Assembly (NCBI GenBank): GCA_036244855.1
Contig: BQKZ01001033.1
Location: forward strand, 58,210-97,327
Direction: 5' to 3'
DNA: 39,118 bases
Source: Temnopleurus reevesii
Taxonomy: Eukaryota > Echinodermata > Echinoidea > Temnopleuroida > Temnopleuridae
The notes beneath the pieces are model-generated. The model was not told the origin of the DNA. It saw only the letters and a list, made by a program, of their open reading frames with translations, and did not search any database. The position numbers were made by a program, and so were the translations under genes. Below are positions 23,841-36,677 of the stretch, piece by piece; position 1 is the stretch's first letter, and each line of letters starts with the position of its first letter.

Positions 23841-26101
23841 CAGTCAGTATTTCGGTCAGCTTTAAAGTCCCTTTGTTAAAACAGTACCTTTACCCCCTAC
23901 CTCTTTAGTTGTGTTTGGAAAGCGAAAGACCGTCTGAGTAGGTTGACATTTTGAACGTGACTTTCAGTGATGACTTTTTTCAGATACCAATATAGCAACC
24001 ATAAGTTTGACTTACATAAATTGAATAATTACCAGATTCAAGGGTCTTGTCAAGTCCTCTTATTATTTTATTTTTACCACTCATCAGGTAATTTATTTTG
24101 TAAGTCAAAGCTATTTCTTCCTTCCCATCATATTCGACCTCCAAGCAATGTTTATTGAATTTCCAAACATGGAGATATGGGGATGCAGACAATGAATTCT
24201 GATTTTAATTTTTTTTAATTTTAAAATAATAATCAGATTAAAAACTGTGTACACACATGTGTTCATATATCTTATAGTAGCTATTATATTATCAGTATTT
24301 GTTTCAAACGTATGTATTATCCTGTACTTGCAATTAATTCAAATAGGATTATATCATGTTTGAATTATTTTGATTTCAAAATGAAAATAACAATTAGATG
24401 AATTCCTATCTGTACACACACTGATCTTGACATACTAGATTGATAGTCCTTGTTTCAAAATATCTGTGAGAAGTTGTAAAGTTGTAGTATATTCGGATCA
24501 GATAGTTGCTCTATATCTAGATAAAAACTTTGTTTTGATATAACCAAGGGCAATCAATTATAAACCTATGATTGTATCATTGACTTCTATCAGCACCTAT
24601 ACATGTATATTTAGCAGATTCATATAATGCTGCTTTGTGGCATGTGTTTTCTATCAATCAATATTGGATTGATTAGATTTTGTATGANTGTGTGTTAATG
24701 TTGTCTCCCCCTCACCGCTCCGCTATCCACTATTTTGAGACAAGCCCTTCTTGAGCGAAGAATATTATGACATTAGAACTGTCTGGGGCTTCGAGTGAAT
24801 CCTTAATACATATTTTGACGGGAAAGGAATGGTCATGGCTGACAGATCGGAGTCTATGATGTCTTATAAATCCGGCCATCGTTCGAAAGGAGAGAACAAT
24901 ACCGTCGATAAGTCATATGTCTTGGAATGAAATGATCCTTCATTTTCACACATTTGTATTTGTGAGATATTGCACTTTTATGAAAAGGGTGCATAAACAT
25001 GATAAATGGTACCAGTGCTGCATTACTTTGCATCCTTAAAGGCGCAAAGTTGTATGATTATTCTTAGTGTATAAGGTATACTTACATGCTCCAAATGACT
25101 CTTTTCGAGCAAACCTATGAGACCATCTTTTATTATTACTATTTCTTGCATGAGTTCCATTTTCTCAAACGATTGCAACTACTTCTATGTTAATCAGCAT
25201 AATTAGAAAACGCTCTAACATGATATTACAACATAAGATATATCATTTCACCAATTCATCCAGTTTCAAACTAAATATCTTTCATAACTATTGTATTGTT
25301 TATCGAGATTGAATAAACATCTACAATCTATATTATTAAATGAAAATAATAATTTTGATTTAATTTGATTTAGTGTTTTTGTCAGTAGGGTCGTACATAT
25401 GACAGGATAAACCATAAATGCAAGGCTTATTTCTAATATTTTTTGATCGTCATAACCCTCAAACTCAAAGACAACAGTTTACAATGAAGTGTGAGATAGA
25501 ATTATCCTCACTATTAAAATCCATTGTACCAACATAATTTTTAAAGGCAAAATTTTTGCTTATATTAGGGATCATATTGAGTGAAAGATTCAATTTCTTT
25601 CAATTCATGTGTGATGACCATGGAAATGCTGTGACACTATACCACAACGTACGATCTTCATATTTGCACTATGATAACATAATTCTGTAATATACATGGT
25701 TATGTCATGCCAAATGTACAAAATGACAATCGATTTTTTTTTTACATATTTTTTTTTCGAGGTGGGTAGTTGCGAATATCTAAATATTTGATAGGAGAAT
25801 TGGATCAAACTTTAACTGAGTGTAGAATAACTCTTGTTTGACCCCATGAGGCCCCTTTTAACGCTATCTGGAATTCGCAAACACTGTAGCTTTTGTAAGG
25901 AAAACATTGGATTTTGACTTGATATGGATTCAGATTGGTAAGCGTAGACAGTAGAATGCCAAACCATTTTATTAGTACGGATTCATCTTCCGATACAATT
26001 ATTTCCAGTCTGTATCATTAGGCACAAAAAAGTGTGATTATTGGACATGATTGATGAAGGAACAACCTCTATCGCGAAAAAGCTCTCTTAAGATAAATAG
26101 A
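23841..26101. other. Intron sequence; possible LINE tail near 25354
   Basis: AT-rich with one N at 24688. At about 25354-25400, TTTTGATTTAATTTGATTTA precedes GTCAGTAGGGTCG, which may be an antisense retroelement 3' end. No exon was recognised. Confidence 0.4.
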
Positions 26102-26795
26102 TATAAACTCCTCAAAAAAAGTTTGGAAATCTAAGTTTACGGACACATAGCAAAAATATGGGAAATTTATTTCCATATCGGGCAATTTCACTGAAAAGAG
26201 TGATTTATTACCCAAAGAATGACATCACATTTATTTACAGATGTTATTTCACGGCTAAGCATTTCCCTATGAAAGTAACAAAGGTATGTGAGTAAACACT
26301 GCAAAATTTGTAATTGACTTAATGTTTATGTCACCTTTAAAATGTGGTTTTGAATGGATAAAATTGATGCAAGAGCAGGAATAAACGATTAATTAAAGAG
26401 TGAAATAATGAATAAATGGTTTTTTTTTTCAGGTGAAATTTTTAGATTGTTACCAGTCATTGCAATAAACATCTTTACAAGTTGATTACCATTGAATATT
26501 CTTTATTTTATTCATCAATATATCCATTCACAGGCTTGTATTCATTTAAATCCATAGTTTAACAACGTGACTACAATAGATCGATTTCTGATTTGCAGCT
26601 TTTGCGTCCATACTTTTTTATACTTCAAAGGAAATTACTCAGCTGTGAAATAACCTCTGGAAACAAATGAGGTGTCATTCCAAAGATAATAAAACACTCT
26701 TTTCAGTGATATGACTCGATATGGATATAGATTTCCCATATTTATGCTATGTGTCCGTAAACTTAAATTTCAAAACTTTTTTTGAGGAGTTTATA
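26102..26795. mobile_element. Long-TIR DNA transposon remnant, about 690 bp
   Basis: Terminal arms of about 170 bp are reverse complements at roughly 85% by eye. They start TATAAACTCCTCAAAAAAAG and share TTACGGACACATAGCA and CACTGAAAAGAGTG. TA at both ends (26102-26103, 26794-26795) fits a TA target site as in Tc1/mariner elements. The centre is AT-rich and has no transposase frame, so it is non-autonomous. Confidence 0.85.
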
Positions 26796-26935
26796 AAGAA
26801 TTAAAAAAAATGAATATTAAAAACTAATCATAATGATAATATTTGTGGAAATTTGTTTTTATTCTATTGAAATAATTCTTGACACGACTCAGTGGAACTG
26901 GAGAAGCGAACAAAGATTTACCCTCCAATCATGGG

Positions 26936-26966
<31 letters not shown>

Positions 26967-29196
26967 ATCAAGCAGATCCATGAGATATATTGAAAAGTAC
27001 TTGTTTATATAGGTCAACAATTTAAATGTATCAAGTTTAAAAGTGAACCCACAACTACAGAACTCTGACATGTCTGAATAATCCAACCCTATGAATAGGA
27101 GGCCTCTGAAAAGACACTACCAGAATATGAAAAATAGTGAAGCCATTATCACGAATAGCTGAAGACTTACTAAATGCCAAACATGTTTTCAGTTTCAGGT
27201 AGGTTTTGGAAAAGCTTTGTTGTCATTATAAACAAATAAATATATTGTATTCCTTCATATTTTATTTAAATGTAGAATTCGATAAACAAAAAAGTGAATT
27301 TGTGAAGATTTGAAGATCATATCTTCCAACAGAGCCCGTTTAAAATTGACAATATTAATTGCCCAGAACTGATGAAAACAACGCTCATCGGCATATCAGT
27401 GCATGTTGCGTGAAATCTCTTCACAGTTGTTGTCCAAATAAAGTAATTGTGGATGCTCTCACAAAAAAGTTGCGAAAGATATTCACTGCAGTAGTGTATA
27501 TTGACAAAGAGGAAACGTTTGCAGGGATTAAAGACGTACAAGTTGTCGAATTTGTAGGAATTCAACCATCGAATTTATCGCTTTTACATTGTGAAATTGG
27601 TAATTGGTTTGCTACAGAGTAGAGCCGTTATCTTGCCCCAACACTTCAGTGAAATATTAATTCATATAATTTGCTCATTTCATTAACTAATTTCTCACCA
27701 TAATCAATAGAATTAGAACAATTATTCCTTTTTTTTATCGTTGCTATGACTTTCCACCTGAAACTGATCTGTCTTTCCATTGAATTGGTTACGTGAGTGG
27801 TATCATTTTTAGAAAGAATAAACATCTTGACAAAAAGGTTAAAAAAATAGTGAATTTCTGAATGAAAATCTGACCTAGAGGTTAGCTTCCGAGACTTTTC
27901 ATAGGAGACATATTTCTGTAATGACTGTTGTCTACCTCGACAGAGGACAAGATCGTGAATGCTTGCTGAACTAGAATTGTCATTTCGACATTCAGTCTAC
28001 GTTCAATCATGACAATGGGGTTATCATCAGGTTTATTGACCATACCTCAGGTGGGGGAGGAGTCAATTTCACCCCTCAATGTATCGCTGAAAATTCATTT
28101 AAAAAACGTTAATTCTAAGACAACTTTAATACAAATTGTCTTTTATTCAGAAGACATAAATCGATGATTTTTGCTCCCACTTGCTGGGACATTACCATGA
28201 TTACGAAGAATAAAAAAAAAAAAACAATATGAGGGTGTTCAAGATTGTGTGTCTGGGTGTTTCCTGATGCTATGCAAGAATTACCACGTTTGGGGCTTCA
28301 TTTAGTGGGCTATTGTAGTCAAAGGAAAGCATAATAATTTTGCATGATTATCATAATAAGCATATTTTTGTTCTAGAAACAATGACTACACAATCTTGCG
28401 ATTTACATCATAGATTTACGCATGAATCGTTATTTTCTAATGTCGTGGCCCTTGTCAAAATAGATGGGATTCACCAGGTCATGTAATTACCCGATATGAT
28501 AGTCCAATAGCATACCTTTGCCAACAGGTGCATTGGATACCATTGACGCACTTTGTGAAGCTTCCTAAAATGCTGACTATGGAATTTTTAACTCGTATTA
28601 GGCTCATCTTCTAGGATCCCACTACACCATGCTAAAGGTCAGCCCTATGGTAACCCATTGAATTAATATGATACTAATCTAGTAAATAAACTTGTGTGTT
28701 CTTACATGGAAGTCCACAAATATAGATTTTTGTTAATCATCATAAATTGGCGTACGTAAATCCATTTATAGAAAAAAAAGTCACGTTAAACATGAAGTAA
28801 CACTGCCAGAGGCTGAACCTTGAAGTCTTTACCCATACCGTTTCCTCGCTTAAATGATGGGTGTCAAGTATTAGATGATACGTCTGAATTCCCGAGTGAG
28901 AAAGGGTCCAAGTTCATAAGATTTTGCTACTCGCTACTTTTTTTGTGCGTTAAAGTTATTGTGAATGCCTGACTGAGAGTCGTTTACTTTGTCTAATACC
29001 TTTGTCTCTTTTCGTACTTTTTAATAGTTGTTTTACATTTCATTCTTAGATTTTATATCAGTTCATTTTTTAAAACGTTGTATTCAAATTAAGGGGATAT
29101 GGCTGTCAACTTTGCCAACTTCGTAATCCTCATAGTGAGATTTCATTGAAATTGTGAAAACAAATTGTCAATAAATGCTCATTTTTCACAGTTTAT
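26796..29196. other. Intron sequence; 30-G run
   Basis: It contains an unbroken run of thirty G at 26933-26962. The frames 27317-27565 (-) and 27359-27622 (+) overlap each other and match nothing known to me. No exon was recognised. Confidence 0.45.
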
Positions 29197-29233
29197 CCAG
29201 GGAGTTGAGAGTTTTAAACTAACAACTCCCTGG
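29197..29233. repeat. Perfect 11-bp hairpin with flanking direct repeats
   Basis: CCAGGGAGTTG (29197-29207) and CAACTCCCTGG (29223-29233) enclose a 15-base loop. TTTAT flanks it directly on both sides (29192-29196, 29234-29238), like a 5-bp target-site duplication. It could be a very small insertion or a chance hairpin. Confidence 0.6.
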
Positions 29234-29238
29234 TTTAT

Positions 29239-32200
29239 CAATTCCAATCTTCTCCAGCTTCTGGTAGCACCGAACTCAGATTCTAGAGATCTTGTAGTTT
29301 AAACTCAATAAAATCTAGATTTGTCATTGTTTCGGTCACATGCATGGCTTGTAATTGCTCCACAACAGATAAAATCTGCTGTGAATAAAAGCGAAAAAGT
29401 CTGACGGACCGTTCAAAACAAAGTTTGACCAAGATCAGAGTGTGAAATAGAGAGATATAACTATTTGGAAAGCGGTGACTTTACATCGCATGCTATGACG
29501 GAGTGCTGACGAATGTTCGTCACTTCTCTACAATTTATTAGCTTATTACATCTTACCGTTTTATACACTCAAAATAATGTTTTGTTTATCAATGGATTCG
29601 TGTAGATGGATACATAGTCGTGAACGTACATGAGGAATATTGTCATACAGAGGAAATAAAGCTTTATAGATATATGACAAAATAATCGATGTAATTAAAA
29701 AAAAGTGTACCTTGTGTCGTAATTATGCCCTCACGTCGGCAAAATTACTGTTAAAGTTCAATAGGTAAAGAATACAAAATATGAACTGTACGGGATATTC
29801 ATCATGACATTTGCATCTTGAACACATTTTATAACCACAGCATATTTTTATCAACCGATCCCTGTTGAAAATTTGAATTGTATGGTTAAATCATATTTAT
29901 ATTGGGCATATGCTGGGCTATTAATTTCCGAGATTTGAAAAAAAAATTGATCAGAAGGTAAACATGAAACTGAAATTCTGACATTTTTCTGACAATTCTG
30001 TGTTTGAGAAGATGTCCTGTATCAAGATTAAAAAAAATATTGGTTTAAAATCGTGGTCAACGGGACTGTTTTTACACACATTTTAGAATGTTTTACTAAA
30101 ACTCTTTTACTTTCTCACAATAAATACGCCATATGTAATACATTACTAATACTGTATTTCAATTTATTCAGATTTGAAGACAAATTTCCGGGAGAAATAT
30201 TCGCTTTTACCAAAAACTTTCCTTGAGCTTGAATTATTGTCAATACCGGGATATATTTTTCTCACATTTGATTTACGATGATGAAAATCCAACAAGAATG
30301 TCTTTTGAAAAACAATGAAAAACGTAATAAATCGTCCAACGAAAACAATATAATACATTAAAACACATGCACACGTTACTTTTCACATTAAAGCGAATAT
30401 CGAGTACTTGCAAAGAACTTCAATTGGAAAAATGAATGATTAAAATAATCCTATGTTACAAACAAAGCACAACGTGACTTGTGTAGACAAGGGAAAACTA
30501 ATATGATAACCTCAAACCGGTTAAAAGCGAAATTATGTCATTCTCCACGTGCTCTGTCCACTGCAGCAAACACAGGAAGCAGCGCGTGGGACTGGTATAA
30601 AATCTGTCGGCCCGACATGGCCCAATTTTGACCCTTTATTTGCACATTTCTCTGCCATTATACATTTTCTTGCAAAACACTTTGGCACATATTATTTATT
30701 CATAGTTCTGAACATTCTTCTCACATTTTGTGCGATTCTGTGAACATTTATTTTATTTTTTTAACAAATACCAGAATATATCTTTAATCATGTTAATCAC
30801 AATATAAACCATTGAAACTATAGATGCATTAGAAAACGTGTTGAAAACTTGAACATCATATCATTCAAGGTACCGTATCATGTGAAAATGTCTTATTCTG
30901 ATCTATTGTTTAAAAAATATTATTATTTGGTAAAGCTATGCATTTCTTAATCATTGTTGATGTATTTATGAATAAATAGTGATTTGCTTTGACACAATAA
31001 AACATGATTACAGATGCGATAAGATATAATAAAGAACCTGGAGATTTATTTTACACAAATGTAATTACTATCCCTCTCTTAAACTGGCAGCATTAAGGAT
31101 TTAATTCCTCTTTTAAAGCATTTCAATTATATTTGTTTCCAAAATTTAAATCTTATGACAGTTGAGTCATTATTTTATCCAAAAGTCCATCTGCGTCAAA
31201 CGGCAAATGATGACGCAATGTGACAAAATGTGTTCAATCGTCCTAAACGGGTTAACCTGATTTCTCGATATTGTAGTTTGGGGTTTTATAATGCTGTTTT
31301 TGTTCACAAATACAGATATGTGTATGGAAGATGCATGTGCAGATAAACACATTCAAAACGGTCGTAAATTCCTCTTGTCCTTGTTTTGTGAGACTGGTTT
31401 ACACACAACCCCATTTGACTGTAAACGGCTATGTGTCCCCTATGATCAAATGAATTCCTATAGTGGTATTTAATTGACAATCATGAAGAGAAAGACATTC
31501 AATGTCTGTTTGTTCGTTCGGAGACGAGTCAAACGAACAAAGACCCGCTCACATTGTTAAATCAGAATCCTTAAATTACTCTCTCTCTAGCATGTTCTTT
31601 GAGATCAAAGGAGTCTCTTCCTCTTTCAGAGAAAGCATTATGTGGCTACATTTGTTAAAGGATGGACCCAACACAATGAAGTTGGTTGCGGAAAAAGACA
31701 GAACATTTATGTATTCAAAGTGTACACGAGACGAGGAAGGGTGAGGCAAAGTACATACTTTAGAGTGGCACAGAACTATTACTAGATTAGTTAATATTGA
31801 AATACATATTTTAAACAAATATTCAACACAGAGAATGTTATTGGACAATCGTCAAACTTGCCCTATTGATAGCAATAATGCATTCGAAGAAATTCAAAGT
31901 TTTGCAGTTATTGTAGGAGCAGGTAAAAATATAATGAAACTACGTTTGCTAGAGAGAAACTTGCAAAAATTGAGAATTATTGCGAAAACTTATTTATTTT
32001 TCCCCAATACTCTTCAGTTTTACTTGGAAGTATGTAAACCTCTAAGCAAATGGATTTGTTGACCATGATTTGATTGTACAATCATATGATAAAGAAGATG
32101 TATTCTTTGTTCCTTCAATTAAAATGTATTCTTTATTCCTTCAAGAAATCTAATATCAGCGTGTGAAAAGAAATATCCATGCATGGCCAAAATATGCTCA

Positions 32201-33836
32201 ATCGTGCAAACCAATGCTATTTTGGACGTCACTGTAATCAGTGAAGCATGTGATTGAAATGTGTCAATGATCATGACTTATCATTCCATTTCTGTAAGAT
32301 GGCATTTTGGCATATCTTCATTTGGAAAACTTTGAATTTCCTCCGTTGACCTTGTACACAGATTGTCCATAAGATGATGAGTTGACATTTCAAGTATTGT
32401 CAAAATGAACAAAGTGAAGATAATTGGTTGTCGAATAAGAGTGGAATTATGTAGCGTATCAAACGTGAATTTCGATTTCTCATGCTGATCAAACCATCAG
32501 TTATACACGACATTTAGTTTGGTACATGGATTTGCATTGTAAGAATAGAAACAAACTATTTTATCAAATTATTTTTTAATGAAAAGTTCATTCTAGATAA
32601 GTACGTTTTATCGGGGGTTCACAAACTAACAATAACATTTGAAACGTGTTTTTTGTCAGTCGGGTATTTCAAGAGTTAAACATGTCAGAAACTGAATAAA
32701 TAATTTATCATATTCGTATGATTGTAGGCATGCTTCCTTTACGATGTTGGACAAGCGATATTCGCTCTTCAAATAAAGTTCAATATTGATGAAGATGAAG
32801 AAAATCATAATAATGATCATTATTATTATTGTTTTTGTTGTTATTTTCATCATTATAGTTCAGTAAAGTAAGCTATAAGCTTATAAACACATAAAGATAT
32901 TTGCAGTTGGTCCAATAACATTAATAAAGAGACTTTTGTCATGTTTATTTTGTATAGCATCGTGCTGGAGAGTGGTGACACGGTTAGTGCAGACTCTAAG
33001 TTATTGCGACTCTGTCAAAATAGTGTTTGACCACCCATACTTTGTGGGCTGCAATTAGAAAAGAAAGCTGTTTATGACCTATTTGCTCTTTTGCATATGT
33101 AGACCCATATATTTCTTTATCCTATTTCAATATATTGTTCGAAATTTGTTTTCTTCTGGACTTAAATGCTACTTCGATAAACATTGGGTGGTCTTTTAAA
33201 AGTTCTCCGTATTTTGCGGAGTGAAAGGGCGTCTCTTTTGATGAATAGATATTACACCAACTAAATAGTGACTGAATCTGCGTGCTTTCAAACATTCCGA
33301 TTCACCTCTGTCATAAAGGGGGGGGGGGGGGGGGGGGGGGAGTCAATCCTCTACTTTTGACATCAGACTCATCTGCTCATAGACTCGAAAAACGCGTTTC
33401 TATGTTAAAGCAAAGACCTAACACCTCTGCTTTGTTTGATCTGACATCGCTCCATCTTTGATAAGATCATACTGCATAACATTAGCATGGTTATGTGTAA
33501 ATTTGGCACTACACTGAGTGGCACAGTACTGTTCTCGACTCAATGAGTGTAACATTATGCAAAATAAGGCTGTTTATTACAATCCGACCCAATATCATCA
33601 TCTAGATATAATTTTTTCGTTGCCTTCATGCACTCTCATCACAGCCTACTATTATTTATATGTTCGGATTCTTCTTTCCTCAAAGGAGGTGGCCCTGTTT
33701 AACATTTACTTACCCGTTCTTCAAGATAGTGGGAAAAGGCCGATTTACTTTTAATTTCAATTTACGAAGGTTTCTTGCAAATGAACGTAGTTACGTGGCA
33801 TTCCCTAAAAATAATAGAAACAATTGAACTGCTTTG
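29239..33836. other. Intron sequence; 23-G run, no gene seen
   Basis: AT-rich. Twenty-three G lie at 33318-33340 and a perfect palindrome AATAATGATCATTATT at about 32811-32826. Several frames of 60-90 aa (for example 31502-31744 and 31576-31848) overlap on opposite strands and show no domain. Confidence 0.45.
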
Positions 33837-34051
33837 AATAGGTGGGTTTACTAATAGATGCAAATTGTATGCATACCTCTAACACAAAGGTTGTTCTTGA
33901 CAACTCGAAAGCTTGCCCGACATAGCAACAAGTAATGTATGCAAACTGGATTCCAAGTATTGAAGTCTTATTGTTATCAACCGGACTATGGAATACCACG
34001 TAACTACGTTAAACGCACATAAATTTGAATATATAAGTAAACCCGCCTATT
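33837..34051. mobile_element. TIR element AATAGGTGGGTTTACT, complete copy
   Basis: The left end 33837-33852 and right end 34036-34051 (complement AATAGGCGGGTTTACT) bound 215 bp. It shares TATGCATACCTCTAACACAA and GCTTGCCCGACATAGCAAC with copies at 20234 and 39007. A further inverted repeat links the left flank (about 33784-33805) with 33995-34013 (ACGTAGTTACGTGG), so it may be part of a larger nested foldback. Confidence 0.8.
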
Positions 34052-34406
34052 GAGATTAGATTTGTAGATGAATGACCACAAACAGTCGACGTGTTGACTT
34101 GTACTTCCGGTCTACTGTAAAGAGGGGCATGTCAATGTAAATCGAAATCTCCGTATTCTTTGATATCTGTATCTAGGCTCCTGCTGTGACGTGTCGTCTA
34201 ATCGAGTGTCAACCAATCACGTGTCAAGAACCGATTATAAAACTTGGAGAATGCTGCCCTCACTGTCCAGGTAAATATCGATTCTTGACCTCTCTTAGCC
34301 ATACCAACGATATTCTTAACCCCCTTTTAATTCCTTTTTAATGTATAATAAGAACCTGAAAACAGAGGAAGGGTCTTGCTAAAAATGAACNTGTGTTGTT
34401 CAGTAC

Positions 34407-34638
34407 ATGCACGCACCCATGATTTTGATAACCGGGGTGCTGAGCTCAAATTTGGCGCCCCTGGCAATGCCTGGGGAGCTTAGTTGAGCTGACAAGCAAA
34501 CAAAAATCATCACCTAATTTTGCGCCCCCTTTAGCGCCCATTTACCATCAAATTTTGGCACCCCCTAGCTCTGACCTGGGAGGCTAGCGCCCCACAGCCC
34601 CCCCCCCCTGCCAATATCAAAATCATGGGTGCGCGCAT
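34407..34638. mobile_element. MITE with TIR ATGCACGCACCCATGATTTT
   Basis: The left arm 34407-34430 and right arm 34615-34638 are reverse complements with one or two mismatches. The inside is GC-rich and repeats GCGCCCC motifs with a C run near 34600. No clear TSD was seen. Confidence 0.8.
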
Positions 34639-34639
34639 T

Positions 34640-34860
34640 TGTATATATTACTTATTGCTATGTCAAGTAAGCCCCTGGTAAAAACAACCTTTGTGTAGAA
34701 ATATCGCATAGAAATCGACTCGACTCAGTAAACGGAAGCCTAAAATAGGAGGGTTTACTCATTCAAAAAGCTTTTCTCTAGGCTTACCTGACATAGCAGT
34801 GAGTAATGTATGCAATTTGGATTAAAATCATTCACTGTAAGCAAAATGTAGAATGCCCTG
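34640..34860. repeat. Fragments of the GGCGGGTTTACT family
   Basis: 34644-34700 resembles, in reverse, the interior of the copy at 33837 (TACTTATTGCTATGTC and ACAACCTTTGTG). At 34744 a forward TIR AATAGGAGGGTTTACT begins a further diverged copy with CTGACATAGCAGTGAGTAAT. Confidence 0.65.
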
Positions 34861-36034
34861 GGCGTAAACAACCTTCATTCAAGCATTAACAATAGTTAGA
34901 TGGACACAAAATAAATTTCCATTCTTTTCATTCTGTTGGAAAATGTTGAACAATAGTCTAATCTGGGATTTTGTTTGTGATATGATTCTAGTTTGAATGA
35001 AGTTGCCAGCTTTGTCCAAGTCTTCTGCCCCCCTTCCCTCCCTGCGCACAGTGATTGCAGTTCACTTTTTCTTATCCGGTTTAAGGAATAACTATGTTCG
35101 TAAGCAAGAAACGTGCATCATTTAGAATCCATAAATAAACCGGCTGATTTACTAGCCCTTAATTATCATTCACTAACAGTTCATGTCATCCCTCACTTGT
35201 CAAGGAAATAGACCATTTTTTCTATTACAGTCGAATTTATTCTTATGCATCCATACAAGCTATGCATTCGGCCTTTTTGCTAACAAATACAGCTCGTCAA
35301 TAGAAAAAAATGCAAGATTAGTATTGCTCGTTCGGACAAGATTACAGTCTTCCAAACCTAGCAACAAATTTGCTTTCCACATTCACTCTATTTACATATC
35401 AGGTGACATTCTTTTTCCCTTTGTGCATAGAATTTTAGACATTATAAATAAAGTTGTGTATCGTGTATGGACACACGAGAGAGATGTAATGCCTGTATCT
35501 CAGGACTGATACCTCTGCACATTGATCATTGTATGCATTGGGAATCGAATCGCTCCAAGAAGGTTGACAAAACTCTATACATTCAGATTTTATGCATACT
35601 TTCAAACCAAATGCTGTTCATAGCCATATAAAATTTACGAGATGTTTGTCAAACCTAGCAACTATGAACGTTTGAAAAAAATGTATTCAAAGGATTCAAT
35701 AATTGTCCCTACCATGTAGAACAATGACTCGTATTATTGGAGGGGACCTTTGGTTCTTATCTTCTAACGGAACGGACATCACTTTTCGCAGAATAGTCCA
35801 TATTTGAGTCACTTCATAAAAAGTCTATTTGTTGGGAGTAAAGGTTTTTATCATGAAGGTAAAGCAGACAATATGTTAATTGTAGTCTGGTGATGTTAAA
35901 GGAAGACATTACATGCGTAATTACGTGTGAAACAGCCCATCATTCATGTATTCTCCATCTCATTTTAAGGTCCATAATCTTCGCACCACAAGAAAGGACC
36001 TGCTCTACGGTTCAATCAAAATGGGGACGTGAGA
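34861..36034. other. Intron with dispersed-repeat fragments
   Basis: 34867-35005 shares AACAATAG.T.GATGGACAC and TGAATGAAGTTG..GCTTTGTCC with the foldback at 36035. 35330-35450 and 35590-35670 share CCTAGCAACAA or CAAACCTAGCAAC with 38800-38830. The 108-aa frame 35183-35509 lies over such a repeat and is not a credible gene. Confidence 0.5.
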
Positions 36035-36305
36035 AATGAGCTTGCCATGCACCGTGAGCAGAAGGGTCAAAAGCTTTTGGACAAAGTAAACACCTTTAAC
36101 AATAGCTTGATGGACACAATAGAACATGCCCACCCATCATTCCGCAGAAGTATGTCAAACAGGCTTTCCACAATGAATAGGCATGGTACTTTCTTATGTG
36201 TGTATCTAGCTATTGTGAATGCCTGAATGAAGTTGTTTGCTTTGTCCAGAATCCTTTGTCCCATCTGCTCACAATGATGGTGGCAAGAAACGTGTTTATT
36301 TTCCA
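36035..36305. repeat. Foldback repeat, about 270 bp
   Basis: GTGAGCAGAAGGGTCAAAAG near the left end pairs with CTTTGTCCCATCTGCTCAC near the right, and GGACAAAGTAAAC pairs with GTTTGCTTTGTCC. The arms are imperfect. The opposite-strand ORFs over it (36029-36226, 36067-36306) encode similar peptides because of the symmetry and are not genes. Confidence 0.7.
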
Positions 36306-36313
36306 TTGGCTAA

Positions 36314-36443
36314 AGCCCCGGTCACATAGGGGCCCGGAAGCAACACGATTCAACACGACCCGTTGTTCGCAGGCAGCCAATTGTGAACTAACAAAGAGTC
36401 GTGTTTAATCGTGTTGCTTCCGGGGTCCTATGTGACCGGGGCC
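36314..36443. mobile_element. 130-bp Harbinger-like MITE, copy near exon 36678
   Basis: Ends AGCCCCGGTCACATAGGGGC and the complement of CCTATGTGACCGGGGCC, length 130 bp, TAA on the left and TAT on the right. It lies 234 bp upstream of the coiled-coil exon. Confidence 0.85.
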
Positions 36444-36677
36444 TATGTCCTTTCCTGCTAGTATGAAGAGAACAGGTATTTTATGCGTATTTCCATCTAT
36501 CGAACACTAGTCAATCAATTTCTCTGTCAAAGATACGGCGTAATGTTGAATTAGAGTTAGTAATTTTGCACATTTTATTTAATTTTCATGTCTTAAGTGT
36601 TATAAGGGTAAATCGCATTCAGATTCTATGGGGGATGTGTAACGTGATTGTTTGTATTCTATGTGTTACAAGTGTAG

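Noticed and set aside
31502..31848. Overlapping 80-aa (+) and 90-aa (-) frames
   Set aside because: No recognisable family, no splice-site support and opposite-strand overlap; likely chance.
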